A stretch of DNA of 61,447 nt from an uncultured Mucilaginibacter sp. (GCA_913775265.1 CAJYJH010000049.1:1-61447), one strand, 5' to 3'. Positions 25,030-35,069 are shown, counted from the first letter of the stretch. The notes: generated by a model not told the origin, from the sequence alone. Numbers and translations are program-made.

Positions 25030-25502
25030 CCTTTAGATAAGTTATAATGATGATTCTACAAGTGATAATTAACAAACATGTAAAATCGAAATATTAGCTT
25101 ACAAAGTTAAGTATTCTATTTTGGTAAAATCTTACATTGGGTTTAGGCACTACCTGTCGCAGTTGTATGATTATTCTGATTATCTAATGTGATTTTGGGT
25201 AAAGCTTTCAGAATGAAACTGTTTCCCTGTAATAAATTGCCCTAAATGTTAACTGAATACAGATGGATAAAAAAAAGTGTAATTAGTATAAGATTTTACC
25301 AAACAAAAATTAAAAGTACGGGTTTGTAGTATTTTCAGTTACCTTTGTTTATCCTTTTCGCTGCTATTCCATTCTGTTTTCAAGCCCATAATCCTTCTAT
25401 AAAAAAGGTATCGTATGGCTATGCCATCAATTTTGTCAATCTTGTTGATAATATTGACAACTCTCTCCTACAATCAAATGCAAATATTTCTACTTCAATT
25501 TT
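25030..25502. promoter_or_regulatory. Divergent regulatory region with a 15-bp inverted repeat
   Basis: AT-rich gap of 473 bases upstream of susC. It holds a perfect 15-bp inverted repeat, TTTGGTAAAATCTTA (25120-25134) and TAAGATTTTACCAAA (25289-25303), separated by 154 bases. The second copy is centred about 58 bases before the likely transcription start (TACCTTTG -7 box at 25340). Two distant matching sites upstream of a sus promoter suggest binding by the locus regulator, possibly with looping. No protein-coding gene is convincing inside. Confidence 0.6.
25340..25347 (+). promoter_or_regulatory. Candidate -7 element for susC
   Basis: TACCTTTG fits TAnnTTTG. It would give a leader of about 150 bases before the susC start. 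A TTTG at 25323 is too close to be a standard -33 box. Confidence 0.45.
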
Positions 25503-28500
25503 ATGGGTAAACATTTACTACTATTTATGCTCCTGTTATTATCGGGCTATCAACTGCGTGCGCAAACCCGAACGGTAAGCGGCACAGTTACCGAGGCCGG
25601 CACCAAGGCAATACTTCCAGGCGTATCGGTATTAATTAAAGGAACACGTACCGGAACAACAACAGACAAAGAGGGGCATTATAATATTAATGTTCCGTCT
25701 TCATCTACCGTTTTAATTTTTTCTCAAACCGGCATGCAGCCAACAGAAGCAAATGTGGGTAGCCAGGCAGTTATCAACGTTCAGCTAAGTGCTGATAATA
25801 CACAGCTGCAGGAAGTAATTGTTAATGCTATTGGTATTGAACAGCAGCGCGATAAATTTGCTTCATCAGTATCTACCGTAAAAGGGAAAAACGTTGTGCA
25901 AAGTGGTGAAACCAGCCTTTTGCAGGGTTTGAGCGGTAAAGTGTCGGGCTTGCTAATTACCCGCAACAGCGGCGACCCTGGTGCTGGCGCTTATATCCAG
26001 ATACGCGGACAAAACACTATTAATGGTAGTGCTCAGCCTTTATTTATTGTGGACGGAATGCCGGTGAGCAACTCGAGCGATAATCTTGGAGCTGCGGCAG
26101 CTAACGGGATTGTGCAGCAATCGCGCATTGGGGACATTAGTCCGGACGAGATTGAAAGCGTTGAGGTGTTAAAAGGGGCCTCAGCTGCGGCCTTATGGGG
26201 AACCCGTGCAGCTAACGGTGTTATTATCATCAAAACTAAGAAGGGTAAAAATACCGGTGGCAAGCTGAATATTACCTATAAATCAACGGTTTCTTTCGAC
26301 CGGGTGAACAAGATGCATCCACTTCAAACTACTTATGGTCAAGGTTCGGGTGGCTTTTATAGGCAGGGCGATAAGCTAAGCTTTGGTGATTTAATATCAG
26401 CCCGTCGCGGTGGTGCTGATATTTATATTACTAACCCGTCAGCTGCAGGTTATCAAGGTTATGTTACTTTTCCGGACGGATCGGTAAGATACGCCATTGC
26501 CTCCGGCGATGCCAGTAATCCTCACGGTGGTAAAAACTCCATGGATATTTTTGACCATAATCAGGATGTATTTCAAACCGGCCATTTTTTTGATAACAAC
26601 ATCAGTTTAAGCGGTGGTGATGAACGGTCAACCTTCTTGGTCAGCTACGGCAACCTTACCCAAGATGGCGTGGTGCAGGCATTTAGCCGTTATGTACGCA
26701 ATAATGCAAGAGTAAATGCATCAACCCGGTTTAATAGCTGGTTAAAGGCTTCGGCCAATGTGGGCTATATTAAAACACATTCGCTCCGAAACCAGGAGGG
26801 CGACAATGTAGATGGTATACTATTAGGCGCTACCAGAACACCTGGGGATTTTAACAATGCCTATTATACCGGCACTTATACCAGCCCTACCGGTGAGGTA
26901 TTTAACAATGCGCATGTATCTTATCGTAACCCATTGGGTAAAGATTTAGGCACCATCTATTCAAACCCGGTATGGAATATCAACAACAACCGCAACAGCA
27001 GTGATGTTGATCGTATCATCGGTTCATTAGAGTTGGTAGTAACACCGGTTTCGTGGCTTAGTATTACGGGCCGCACCGGCATTGATAATTTCACAGATGA
27101 CCGTACCGAACGTTTTGCCCGTAACTCAGCATTGTTCTTAAATGGATATCTTTCTAAAAATTTATTGACCGAAAAGCAGTTCAACACCGATGTGTTCGCT
27201 AATGCCAACGGCTCACTCAATGATAATTGGAAAGGTTCAGTTATTTTAGGAGTTAATTATAACAACAGGCGCCGTACCACCCGCTCGGATGCCATTACTA
27301 ATCTAATCGTACCAACCGCACCCGACATTTTAACCAATGCCTTAAATTCAAACCTGGTAGCGGGTAACAGCACATCCTTGTTACGTACTTATGCTTACTA
27401 CCTGCAAACAGATATTGAGGCATACAATATGTTTAACCTGACTTTAACAGGCCGTAACGAGAGTGCATCGACTTTTGGTAAGCAAACAAGCAACAGCTTC
27501 TTTTTTCCGTCGGCTGCGTTAGCATGGCAAATCACCAAATTGAAGGCATTAAGCAATAATTCTTTTTTAAGCTTTGCCAAGTTACGTGTGGGTTGGGGGC
27601 AAGTGGGTATACAACCACAGCCCTATCAAAATTTTACTACTTTTAGTCCTGCGGTTTATAGCGATGTATTTACTCGCGGCCTGTCATCCACCAGTGCCTT
27701 GTATGGCGGTGGTTATAGCCGTAGTTTGGTTGAGGGTAATGATTACCTGCGCCCCGAACGTAAAACCGAAACAGAGTTAGGATTAGATACGCGATTTTTA
27801 AACAACCGGATCAATGTATCGGCCACGGTATATACCAATAAAACCAAAGACGTTATTTTATCATTAGGTGTACCTAACGAAACCGGTTATACGGTACGCA
27901 ACACTAATGCTGCTGTTTTATCAAATAAGGGTATTGAGGTGGATGCAGGCGGTGATATCGTCGCTTCTAACACGTTCCGGTGGAATGTATCTGGAAATTT
28001 TGCAGCTAACCGCAGTAAAGTAAATTCGCTGGCGGGTGCATCGGTTTATACACTGCCGGATAGTTTTATTCAAAATTCATCATTAATTCCGGGCCAGCCG
28101 TTCGGTGTTTTCTACTCTACCGACTTCTTGAAAGATGCTGCCGGGAAATATATTTTAGATAGAAATGGCTTCCCGCAGGCCGGTATCAGTAATGAGGTTA
28201 TAGGTAATCCCAATCCTAAATGGCAGGGTGGTTTAAGTACCACATTATCATACAAAAGCCTTTCGCTATTCGTATTGTTTAGCCGTGTAGCAGGTAATGA
28301 TTTTTTTAATGGTACACGCGGATCGCTCTACAGCATTGGTACCCATGCCGACCAGGGGCAAACCGTTATAGCGCCTGCCGGTGGATTAAGAGATGTAAAC
28401 GGCACTTTGATACCTGCCGGAACTGCTTTTCAGGGGCAAATAGCTGATTTTGGTGCCGGCCCGGTAGCTATTAATCAAGCTTGGTGGCAGGGTAGGGGCT

Positions 28501-28787
28501 CGGCCAGTAACACGGCATCGTACAAACAATTTGTAGAGGATGCCAGCGCTACCCGTTTGCGCGAGGTTACTTTGACATACACCCTAAACAACGCCGCCTT
28601 TAAACGCTTTACCCATTTAGCCGCGGTTGATTTTAGTGTTACCGGCCGAAATCTGGTATTGTGGACTAAGTATACAGGAACCGATCCGGAGTTAAACGTA
28701 ACCGGTGCCGGGCTGGCCCGCGGGCAAGACTGGTTTACTAATCCTAACACAAGGTCATTCTTATTCTCAATTCAAATCAAGTATTAA
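25503..28787 (+). CDS. SusC/RagA-family TonB-linked outer membrane transporter
   Basis: 1094-aa outer-membrane import channel for oligosaccharides or other large nutrients, working with the SusD lipoprotein encoded next. Signal peptide MGKHLLLFMLLLLSGYQLRAQ; carboxypeptidase regulatory-like domain (about residues 24-105, VSGTVTEAGTKAILPGVSVLIKG); plug (about 120-240, with the SusC signature LQGLSGKVSGL and VDGMPVSN); barrel ending FLFSIQIKY. The ATG at 25503 gives a good signal peptide. susD follows after 32 bases, so the two form one operon, headed by the long upstream region with inverted repeats. Substrate is suggested by the GH31 enzyme downstream to be an alpha-linked glucan or xylose-bearing sugar. 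Confidence 0.95.
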   Translation: MGKHLLLFMLLLLSGYQLRAQTRTVSGTVTEAGTKAILPGVSVLIKGTRTGTTTDKEGHYNINVPSSSTVLIFSQTGMQPTEANVGSQAVINVQLSADNTQLQEVIVNAIGIEQQRDKFASSVSTVKGKNVVQSGETSLLQGLSGKVSGLLITRNSGDPGAGAYIQIRGQNTINGSAQPLFIVDGMPVSNSSDNLGAAAANGIVQQSRIGDISPDEIESVEVLKGASAAALWGTRAANGVIIIKTKKGKNTGGKLNITYKSTVSFDRVNKMHPLQTTYGQGSGGFYRQGDKLSFGDLISARRGGADIYITNPSAAGYQGYVTFPDGSVRYAIASGDASNPHGGKNSMDIFDHNQDVFQTGHFFDNNISLSGGDERSTFLVSYGNLTQDGVVQAFSRYVRNNARVNASTRFNSWLKASANVGYIKTHSLRNQEGDNVDGILLGATRTPGDFNNAYYTGTYTSPTGEVFNNAHVSYRNPLGKDLGTIYSNPVWNINNNRNSSDVDRIIGSLELVVTPVSWLSITGRTGIDNFTDDRTERFARNSALFLNGYLSKNLLTEKQFNTDVFANANGSLNDNWKGSVILGVNYNNRRRTTRSDAITNLIVPTAPDILTNALNSNLVAGNSTSLLRTYAYYLQTDIEAYNMFNLTLTGRNESASTFGKQTSNSFFFPSAALAWQITKLKALSNNSFLSFAKLRVGWGQVGIQPQPYQNFTTFSPAVYSDVFTRGLSSTSALYGGGYSRSLVEGNDYLRPERKTETELGLDTRFLNNRINVSATVYTNKTKDVILSLGVPNETGYTVRNTNAAVLSNKGIEVDAGGDIVASNTFRWNVSGNFAANRSKVNSLAGASVYTLPDSFIQNSSLIPGQPFGVFYSTDFLKDAAGKYILDRNGFPQAGISNEVIGNPNPKWQGGLSTTLSYKSLSLFVLFSRVAGNDFFNGTRGSLYSIGTHADQGQTVIAPAGGLRDVNGTLIPAGTAFQGQIADFGAGPVAINQAWWQGRGSASNTASYKQFVEDASATRLREVTLTYTLNNAAFKRFTHLAAVDFSVTGRNLVLWTKYTGTDPELNVTGAGLARGQDWFTNPNTRSFLFSIQIKY

Positions 28788-28819
28788 TGCTCTAAAAGCA
28801 GCCTATAAAATATTCGTTC

Positions 28820-30250
28820 ATGAAAAAGTTTTCTCTCGCTCTGCTCATCTTTGCAACACTGCATGTTAGTCTGCTTAGTAGCTGCAAAAAGTTGTTAGAT
28901 ACGCCAGACATCAACAATAACCCTAACGCGGTAACCGATGTTGATTTACCTACACTGATGGGTGGCACTTTGTTAGGCGTATCATTATTACACGAAGATA
29001 CCGACGTGCGCATTGCCTCTATGTGGGCCGGTGAACTAAACGGATTAGCCCGCGCTCATCTGGGTTTTGCGCAGTACATCGTATCCTCGCAAAACTTTAA
29101 CTGGAGCCCTTTATACCCGGTTGCTGGTCAGGCCCGGTTAATGCAAACTAAAGCTACGGCTCTTAATAACCAATGGGCTAAAGGTATAGGTCAGGTATTG
29201 GAGGCATTAGCAATTGCCAAGGCTACTGATTTATATGGTGATGTGCCCTACAGTCAGGCATTTGATGGCACGCAATATCCAACACCGGTATTTGATAAGC
29301 AAACAGATGTGTATACTGCCTTGCAGTCAGTTTTAAGTGATGCGATTAATAACTTGTCTGCCTCTACCGGTTCTGCTTACCCGGCTAAAGATTTTATGTT
29401 TAAAGGGGATGTAAGAAAGTGGAGGGCGGTTGCCAACAGCCTTAAGGCAAGGTTATACCTGCACACCGGTAATTACGCCCAAGCAATAGCTTCTGCACAA
29501 GCTGGTATTAGCGGTACTGATGGCGATATGCTGGTACCTCATGGCACCGGTATTGGTGTTGACGTTAATCAGAACTACGATTTCTTTGCCGTATCCCGAA
29601 TCGGCGATGCCGGGTTTGATGGTGCTTACCTGCCAAAGCTGATGCAGTCGCGCATCCGGTCGGCCAATACTAAAACAGACGAAACTGCTTTGTATAACTT
29701 CTATTTTAGATCGGGCGTTACCTCAACGACCAGTTTAGACGGCAACACCGTAGATGGTGCTTTTACAGCCAATGCTTATCAGCCTATTATTACTTATTAC
29801 GAAACGCAGCTTATTTTAGCCGAGGCCCTGGCCCGGAACGGAAACAACGATGATGCATTGACGGCACTTAACCGGGTACGGGCAGGCTTGGCGGCAGGCA
29901 CCATCAATGGTAAAAGCTTTTCGGCTACAGGTCGGCGGTATGATGCCTATACTTTAGCCGATTTCGGTAATGCAGGATTAGCTAATCCTACCAGAGCTAC
30001 AACTGTGCAGAATGCATTGTTGTATGAAATCATTAGCCAGCGATACATTGTGTTGCTGATGCAATACGAAGCTTTTAACGATTATCGCCGTTTAGCCAGT
30101 GCTGTGCCTGTGGTGCAATTGCCCATTCCACTGTACAGCGGTACCAATAAACCACAACGCTTTATTTATCCGCAGGCTGAAATTAACACTAATCCAAACG
30201 TGCCTAAACCATTGCCAAGTCAGTTTACTAAGGTGACCATATTTCCATAG
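28820..30250 (+). CDS. SusD/RagB-family nutrient-binding lipoprotein
   Basis: 476-aa surface lipoprotein that caps the SusC barrel and binds the substrate. Signal peptide with lipobox LSSC (C22). The family's helical TPR-like body and typical N-terminus (KKLLDTPDINNNPNAVTD) are present, as is the C-terminal LLYEIISQRYIVLLMQYEAFNDYRRL and the closing RFIYPQAEINTNPN. This sequence resembles the SusD-like subgroup with a GLARAHLGFAQY stretch. It lies 32 bases downstream of susC. The permease gene follows after 87 bases on the same strand. Confidence 0.94.
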   Translation: MKKFSLALLIFATLHVSLLSSCKKLLDTPDINNNPNAVTDVDLPTLMGGTLLGVSLLHEDTDVRIASMWAGELNGLARAHLGFAQYIVSSQNFNWSPLYPVAGQARLMQTKATALNNQWAKGIGQVLEALAIAKATDLYGDVPYSQAFDGTQYPTPVFDKQTDVYTALQSVLSDAINNLSASTGSAYPAKDFMFKGDVRKWRAVANSLKARLYLHTGNYAQAIASAQAGISGTDGDMLVPHGTGIGVDVNQNYDFFAVSRIGDAGFDGAYLPKLMQSRIRSANTKTDETALYNFYFRSGVTSTTSLDGNTVDGAFTANAYQPIITYYETQLILAEALARNGNNDDALTALNRVRAGLAAGTINGKSFSATGRRYDAYTLADFGNAGLANPTRATTVQNALLYEIISQRYIVLLMQYEAFNDYRRLASAVPVVQLPIPLYSGTNKPQRFIYPQAEINTNPNVPKPLPSQFTKVTIFP

Positions 30251-30337
30251 GCTGTAATAGATGAATAGAGCGTTATAAAACAAGGGTTCGAAAAGAATAT
30301 AATATTGAGTAAAGTATAAATCATAGATTTAAGTGTG

Positions 30338-31690
30338 ATGGAAAGCAATAAAGTAATTTCGCTGGCAGGCCGGTCGTGGGTAAGGTATTTTACTTTTATT
30401 GCCTTGTACTTTGCTGAGGGCTTGCCCATGGGTATATTGTTTATTGGTATACCGGCCTGGATGGCCATGAACAATAAAACCGTAACCGAGATAGGTGCCT
30501 TTGACGTAGCCTGTGCCTTACCCTGGACGTTCAAGTTTTTTGTGGCTCCGCTGATGGATCGGTACACCTTCTTGCCTATGGGGCGTAAACGGCCATGGGT
30601 AATAGTTTGCCAGTTAGGGTTATTCGCCAGTTTAATGGTAATGGCCATGATTAAAGATCCGCTCAATCATCTGCAACTGCTGGTTGCAGGCGGCTTCCTT
30701 GTTTCCATATTTGGTGCGGCCCAGGATGCCGCAACCGATGGCTTGGCCGTTGACACCATCCCGGCCGAAGAGCAGGCCCGAGCCAACGCCTTTATGGGCG
30801 GTGCCCGCATGATTGGAAGTTCGTTCGCCTTGGCACTAAGTACCTGGCTGCTCGAAAAATATAATTTTATGGTGTCCACCGGTACTATTGCTGTGATGGT
30901 GGGGTTGGTTACCCTCGTACCCATACTAATCCGCGAGCAGCCGGTTGAAAGGTTATGGCCATGGTCGGCTGGTAAGGCAAGCCGTTTAAATGAGGAAAAC
31001 CAGATTAACAGTTGGCTGGCCATGTACCGGTCCCTGTATATGGCTTTCCGTTTAAAAAACTCTTTTTTGCTGGCATTGCTGCTGTTGCTGTCGCAGGGAG
31101 CGTACAACTACTTTGAAAAATTGCTGCCCATTTTTGCTGTTAAAGTATCCGGGTGGACACACGTTTATTACTCTAACGCATTCGCCATGGCTGATTTAAC
31201 AGGTGGTATTGCAGGTATATTATTAGGCGGATGGCTGATTGAAAGGTTTGGCATCAAACGCATGATATACATTTACTTCTCCTTTATTTTGATCCAAACT
31301 TTATTGTTAAGCGTACTTACTGCTTACTGGAAAAATACGACGTTTATTTATGGATATATCATTGTTTACCGCTGGGTAAATGCCTTTGCTAAAATTGGTG
31401 TATTTGCTATTGCCATGCAATGTTGTTCCAAGCGGGTATCAGCCAGCCAGTTTACTTTTTATATGACTATTGGGGCAGTAGGGTCAATGATTGGTGCCGC
31501 CTTAATCAGTCCGGTTAAAACCCGGTTTAGCTGGGAGGCGTCTTTTATGTTTTTTGCCGTTATGATGGCACTATGTGCTTTAGTGCTCCGGATGCTGAAT
31601 ATCAATAAGCTGGAGCAGCAGATAGCTGTATTGGCTGACGAAGCGTTACCACCCCAGCATGCAGACGAAGTAGTACTGCCACAAGTGTGA
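30338..31690 (+). CDS. AmpG-like MFS permease
   Basis: 450-aa inner-membrane transporter with about 12 hydrophobic segments. The N-terminus (LYFAEGLPMGILFIGIPAWMA) and QDAATDGLAVDTIPAEEQARANAFMGGARMIGSS are typical of the AmpG/PAT-type major facilitator family; the MDRY/GRKRPW loop is the MFS A-motif. AmpG itself imports anhydromuropeptides, but related proteins in sus-type loci import sugars. Start at ATG 30338 (a GTG lies one codon upstream). Position between susD and the regulator suggests it brings the released sugar from periplasm to cytoplasm. No kinase or hydrolase for a cytosolic step is present. Confidence 0.85.
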   Translation: MESNKVISLAGRSWVRYFTFIALYFAEGLPMGILFIGIPAWMAMNNKTVTEIGAFDVACALPWTFKFFVAPLMDRYTFLPMGRKRPWVIVCQLGLFASLMVMAMIKDPLNHLQLLVAGGFLVSIFGAAQDAATDGLAVDTIPAEEQARANAFMGGARMIGSSFALALSTWLLEKYNFMVSTGTIAVMVGLVTLVPILIREQPVERLWPWSAGKASRLNEENQINSWLAMYRSLYMAFRLKNSFLLALLLLLSQGAYNYFEKLLPIFAVKVSGWTHVYYSNAFAMADLTGGIAGILLGGWLIERFGIKRMIYIYFSFILIQTLLLSVLTAYWKNTTFIYGYIIVYRWVNAFAKIGVFAIAMQCCSKRVSASQFTFYMTIGAVGSMIGAALISPVKTRFSWEASFMFFAVMMALCALVLRMLNINKLEQQIAVLADEALPPQHADEVVLPQV

Positions 31691-31737
31691 GAAATTAGCA
31701 CGTCTTAATCTCTTTCAATCCTGACAAAGCTTTATAA

Positions 31738-31777
31738 ATAAGCGTCAACAAAAAAGAGATATTTTATTGACGCTTAT
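31738..31777. repeat. 11-bp inverted repeat between permease and regulator
   Basis: ATAAGCGTCAA (31738-31748) and TTGACGCTTAT (31767-31777), perfect, 18-base spacer, no T run after it. It lies 68 bases before the regulator ATG. It may be a weak terminator or a protein-binding site. Confidence 0.5.
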
Positions 31778-31844
31778 CTTGGGTCTGTCGCTTTTGCAGC
31801 AAGAACGCTATATTGCAGTTTTATAAGCCATACGCGTTTTACTC

Positions 31845-34800
31845 ATGCGCCTCTTTCTTGTTGTTTTATTTTGTTGCTGTAGCTGGTTGTCGGTATGTGC
31901 CACTCCCGATTATGCATTTACTCCTGTAGATGTCAATAACGGGTTGTCAGGTAACCAGGTGCGTAATATAACTCAGCTGCCCGATGGCAGGATGGCCATC
32001 ATTACGCAAGGTCTCATCAATATTTATGACGGCGCGAAATTTGAGTATCTGCACTATAACGAAAAAAATAGTCTTACGCTTTCGGGCTACACAGGTTTTC
32101 ATCATGTGTACATGGGGGCCAATGGCTATATGTGGCTCAAAAACTATCATCAGCTGTTTATTATCGACGTAAACCACGAACGTTTTGTTGATGCCCCCGA
32201 AAATCTGCTGCGTTCTTTCGGCATTAGACAGCCGCTCAGCGACTTCTTTATGGATAAAGATCATCGCATATGGATTGTAACCGGCAATGATGATCTGTAC
32301 TGTTTATCTGAAGGACAAACTAAACCAAAACTTTTTACCCGCAAGGTGTCGCGTTTATCCGGGAGCTCAGATCAGGTATATGACATTGCGGTATTTAATC
32401 AAAAACTGTATCTGTTTTATCAGTCTGGTGTGTTGGTTTGCTTTGATAGGCATTCGGGCAAAGAGTTATACCGTCAGCAGTCGTTAAGTGCCGAGCAGCG
32501 CTCTAAATACGGCGCTACATCTTTTGTTATTCCTGCCGAGCATCAGTTTTTTCAGTTACGCAATGGTGCAGGCGGCGGGGCTATGCTGAGTTACGATTTT
32601 GCTCAAAAAAGGTGGACCACCGTTTTGCAAGCCGATAAATGGCTCAATTACCTCTTGGTTGGAATAGATGGAAATATATGGGTTAGCGGCGGGCAAGGGA
32701 TGTGGAAGTTTAATGCAGAGCTAAGCCAAAAAGAGTTTATACCTCAATTGCGACTGGTTGACGGGCAGGTGATCAGTACCGAAGTAAGCACCATATTTCA
32801 CGACAATCAGGGTGGCATGTGGCTTGGCACCGTCAATCGTGGGTTGTTGTATTATCACCCTAACAGGTTTAAGTTTAAAAACGTAGGTAAGTCGCTTTTT
32901 CAATTGGCAGACGGGGCTACCCTTAATGTTACGGCTTTTACTGGGTTAGGTAACGGGAACATTTTGGTAGGCACATTACAAGGGCTTTTTATTTATAATG
33001 AATATGGCGGCAGTATTAAAAAGCTACCGGTTGGTGGTAACATCATGTGTACAGCTTTGTTTCGCGATCGGCAGAATGGCGTATGGATAGGCACCGACAA
33101 TCAGGGTTTGCTTTACATGGATGCTAATCAAAAGATACGGGCATATACATCCGGACCGCAGGCTATACAGGCAATTACTGAGCAAACAGATTCTACACTT
33201 GCATTAAGCACAAACGGTGCAGGTTTCGGGGTATTTAACAAACGCACTGGTATTTATAACCGGGCGGAAGCCAGCAAATCTGATGTATACCGAAACGTTT
33301 TTCAAACAGCGTACATTGATAAGACACTATTAGCTGGTATTTGCCCCGGCGGCTTTTTTATCTACAACACACAAACCCGGAAAATCAGGTTTAAACCTGA
33401 TAATAAAGATTATAATGCCTTATTGGTAGACCGTAATAAACAGATCTGGCTGGGTTCGCAGGATGGTTTGCAACTATGGAACGCTGATATGAGAAAGATC
33501 AGGTCGTTTTATACTACCGATGGTCTGATCAATAATTTTATACAGGGTATATTACAAATGCCCGATGGAGCCATATGTGTATCTACTTCCGGAGGTCTTA
33601 CACGCATACAGCCGGGTAAAGATGCCAGTGGTAATACCACTTACTCGTATTCGGGCTTTAATCGTTTTGATGGTGTTATAGCTAATGAGTTTTGGGCGCG
33701 ATCTGCTTATATAGCGCCCAACGGTAGCCTTTATTGGGGTGGTACTGATGGCTTTAACGTTTTGCCAGTTGGTAAAGGCTCAGCACCCAAAAAGCAGGCT
33801 CCTCCGTTGTTTGTCGATTTTTTGTTGTTTAACAAAGAAGTTAAAAGCGGAGTGAAGTATAATGGCAACGTGATCCTCAAAGACGTGCTTTTGCATACCC
33901 GCAATATCACGCTTAACCACGATCAAAACTTTTTTGCCCTCGAGTTTTCCGCACTAAATTATGTTAACCCAACACAAACCTATTACCGGTACCAACTTGT
34001 TGGCGTTGACGACAGGGAGCAAGAGCTAAAATCAGCAAATGGTAACGGACGCTTCAGTTACACCAACGTTAGGCCGGGTACTTACATTTTTAAAGTACAG
34101 TCGGCAAGTAATAACAGCAACTGGCAAAATAACTATACCGAAATCAAGATAGTAGTAAAAGCGCCGTTTTGGCAAACCGGGTTGGCTTACACTATTTATG
34201 TTTTACTAATTGTAAGCATCATCATTTTAGGCATCAGGTACTACCTGAATAAAAAGCGCACTAAACTTATCCGCGAGCAAAAAGAAAAACTCGACCAAAT
34301 GAAGGCTGCATTTCTTAAAAATGTAAATGCCGAAATTAAGGATCCGTTAACACAAATTATCAGTCCGTTAAACCATATCCTGAAACATACTGATGAGGGG
34401 CGTTTGAAGCTACAGCTTCAGGAAATTAAGAACAATGCACTCGATCTGCAAGACTTGGTTAGTCAGCTATCTAAAGATGTTTTGTCGCCGGTAGATGCTG
34501 GCGAAAATGATTTAAACATGGATGTGCTGTTACTTAACATGCGCCGTTTATTAGCCGTACAAGAAGAGCGTAAACAGCACCATAAAGAAAACGAAACTCA
34601 GGTTACCGACACCGACAGTTTAATGACTGCGGCTGATGAAAAGTTTTTACAGCGGGCGTTAAGCTATGTACAAAATAACATGAATAACGCAGGATATACG
34701 GTTGAGTTATTGAGCCGAGATATGGGTATGGACCGTACAGGTTTGTACCGAAAGCTGGTTAACATTATTGGTAAAACACCTACTACCTTTATAAGGTCCG

Positions 34801-34979
34801 TTAGGCTTAAGCGGGCAAGCCAGCTTTTAGAAGACGGATTAACCGTTGCTGAAGTTGCAGATCAGGTTGGCTTCAATACATCCAGCTATTTAACTAAATG
34901 TTTTCAGGAAGAGTTCGGGATGACACCTTCGCAATATGTCGCATCACTAAAACAACAAAAACATACACTTGGTAGGTAA
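31845..34979 (+). CDS. Membrane-spanning propeller/Y_Y_Y/AraC regulator without kinase domains
   Basis: 1044-aa one-piece regulator. Signal peptide; periplasmic beta-propeller repeats with WLGT/WIGT signatures (about residues 20-640); Y_Y_Y domain (about 698-765); one membrane helix (about 779-799); a DHp-like helix; AraC-type HTH (about 931-1037). Classic hybrid two-component systems carry HisKA, HATPase and a receiver between the membrane and HTH. Here HATPase and receiver are absent, and the DHp relic reads FLKNVNAEIKDPLTQI, with A829 where the phospho-His of NISHEFRTPL would be. Only 36 residues separate the relic from the DNA-binding domain. It presumably senses the sugar in the periplasm and acts directly on the neighbouring sus promoter, without phosphotransfer. 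Confidence 0.9.
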   Translation: MRLFLVVLFCCCSWLSVCATPDYAFTPVDVNNGLSGNQVRNITQLPDGRMAIITQGLINIYDGAKFEYLHYNEKNSLTLSGYTGFHHVYMGANGYMWLKNYHQLFIIDVNHERFVDAPENLLRSFGIRQPLSDFFMDKDHRIWIVTGNDDLYCLSEGQTKPKLFTRKVSRLSGSSDQVYDIAVFNQKLYLFYQSGVLVCFDRHSGKELYRQQSLSAEQRSKYGATSFVIPAEHQFFQLRNGAGGGAMLSYDFAQKRWTTVLQADKWLNYLLVGIDGNIWVSGGQGMWKFNAELSQKEFIPQLRLVDGQVISTEVSTIFHDNQGGMWLGTVNRGLLYYHPNRFKFKNVGKSLFQLADGATLNVTAFTGLGNGNILVGTLQGLFIYNEYGGSIKKLPVGGNIMCTALFRDRQNGVWIGTDNQGLLYMDANQKIRAYTSGPQAIQAITEQTDSTLALSTNGAGFGVFNKRTGIYNRAEASKSDVYRNVFQTAYIDKTLLAGICPGGFFIYNTQTRKIRFKPDNKDYNALLVDRNKQIWLGSQDGLQLWNADMRKIRSFYTTDGLINNFIQGILQMPDGAICVSTSGGLTRIQPGKDASGNTTYSYSGFNRFDGVIANEFWARSAYIAPNGSLYWGGTDGFNVLPVGKGSAPKKQAPPLFVDFLLFNKEVKSGVKYNGNVILKDVLLHTRNITLNHDQNFFALEFSALNYVNPTQTYYRYQLVGVDDREQELKSANGNGRFSYTNVRPGTYIFKVQSASNNSNWQNNYTEIKIVVKAPFWQTGLAYTIYVLLIVSIIILGIRYYLNKKRTKLIREQKEKLDQMKAAFLKNVNAEIKDPLTQIISPLNHILKHTDEGRLKLQLQEIKNNALDLQDLVSQLSKDVLSPVDAGENDLNMDVLLLNMRRLLAVQEERKQHHKENETQVTDTDSLMTAADEKFLQRALSYVQNNMNNAGYTVELLSRDMGMDRTGLYRKLVNIIGKTPTTFIRSVRLKRASQLLEDGLTVAEVADQVGFNTSSYLTKCFQEEFGMTPSQYVASLKQQKHTLGR

Positions 34980-35040
34980 TATTTCAACGATTCTGTTAAA
35001 AGTTTCAACATAAGTGATAACTGTTTTTTTGCGCCGGATA

Positions 35041-35048
35041 TACATTTG
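35041..35048 (+). promoter_or_regulatory. Candidate -7 element for the GH31 gene
   Basis: TACATTTG fits TAnnTTTG, 21 bases before the ATG. It supports separate transcription of the glycosidase and its start at 35070 rather than at the upstream TTG. Confidence 0.45.
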
Positions 35049-35069
35049 CCGTACCAAATAAACGTATTT

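Noticed and set aside
25345..25578. Open frame across the susC start
   Set aside because: It overlaps the susC signal peptide in another frame, begins at the promoter-like region and shows no recognisable features.
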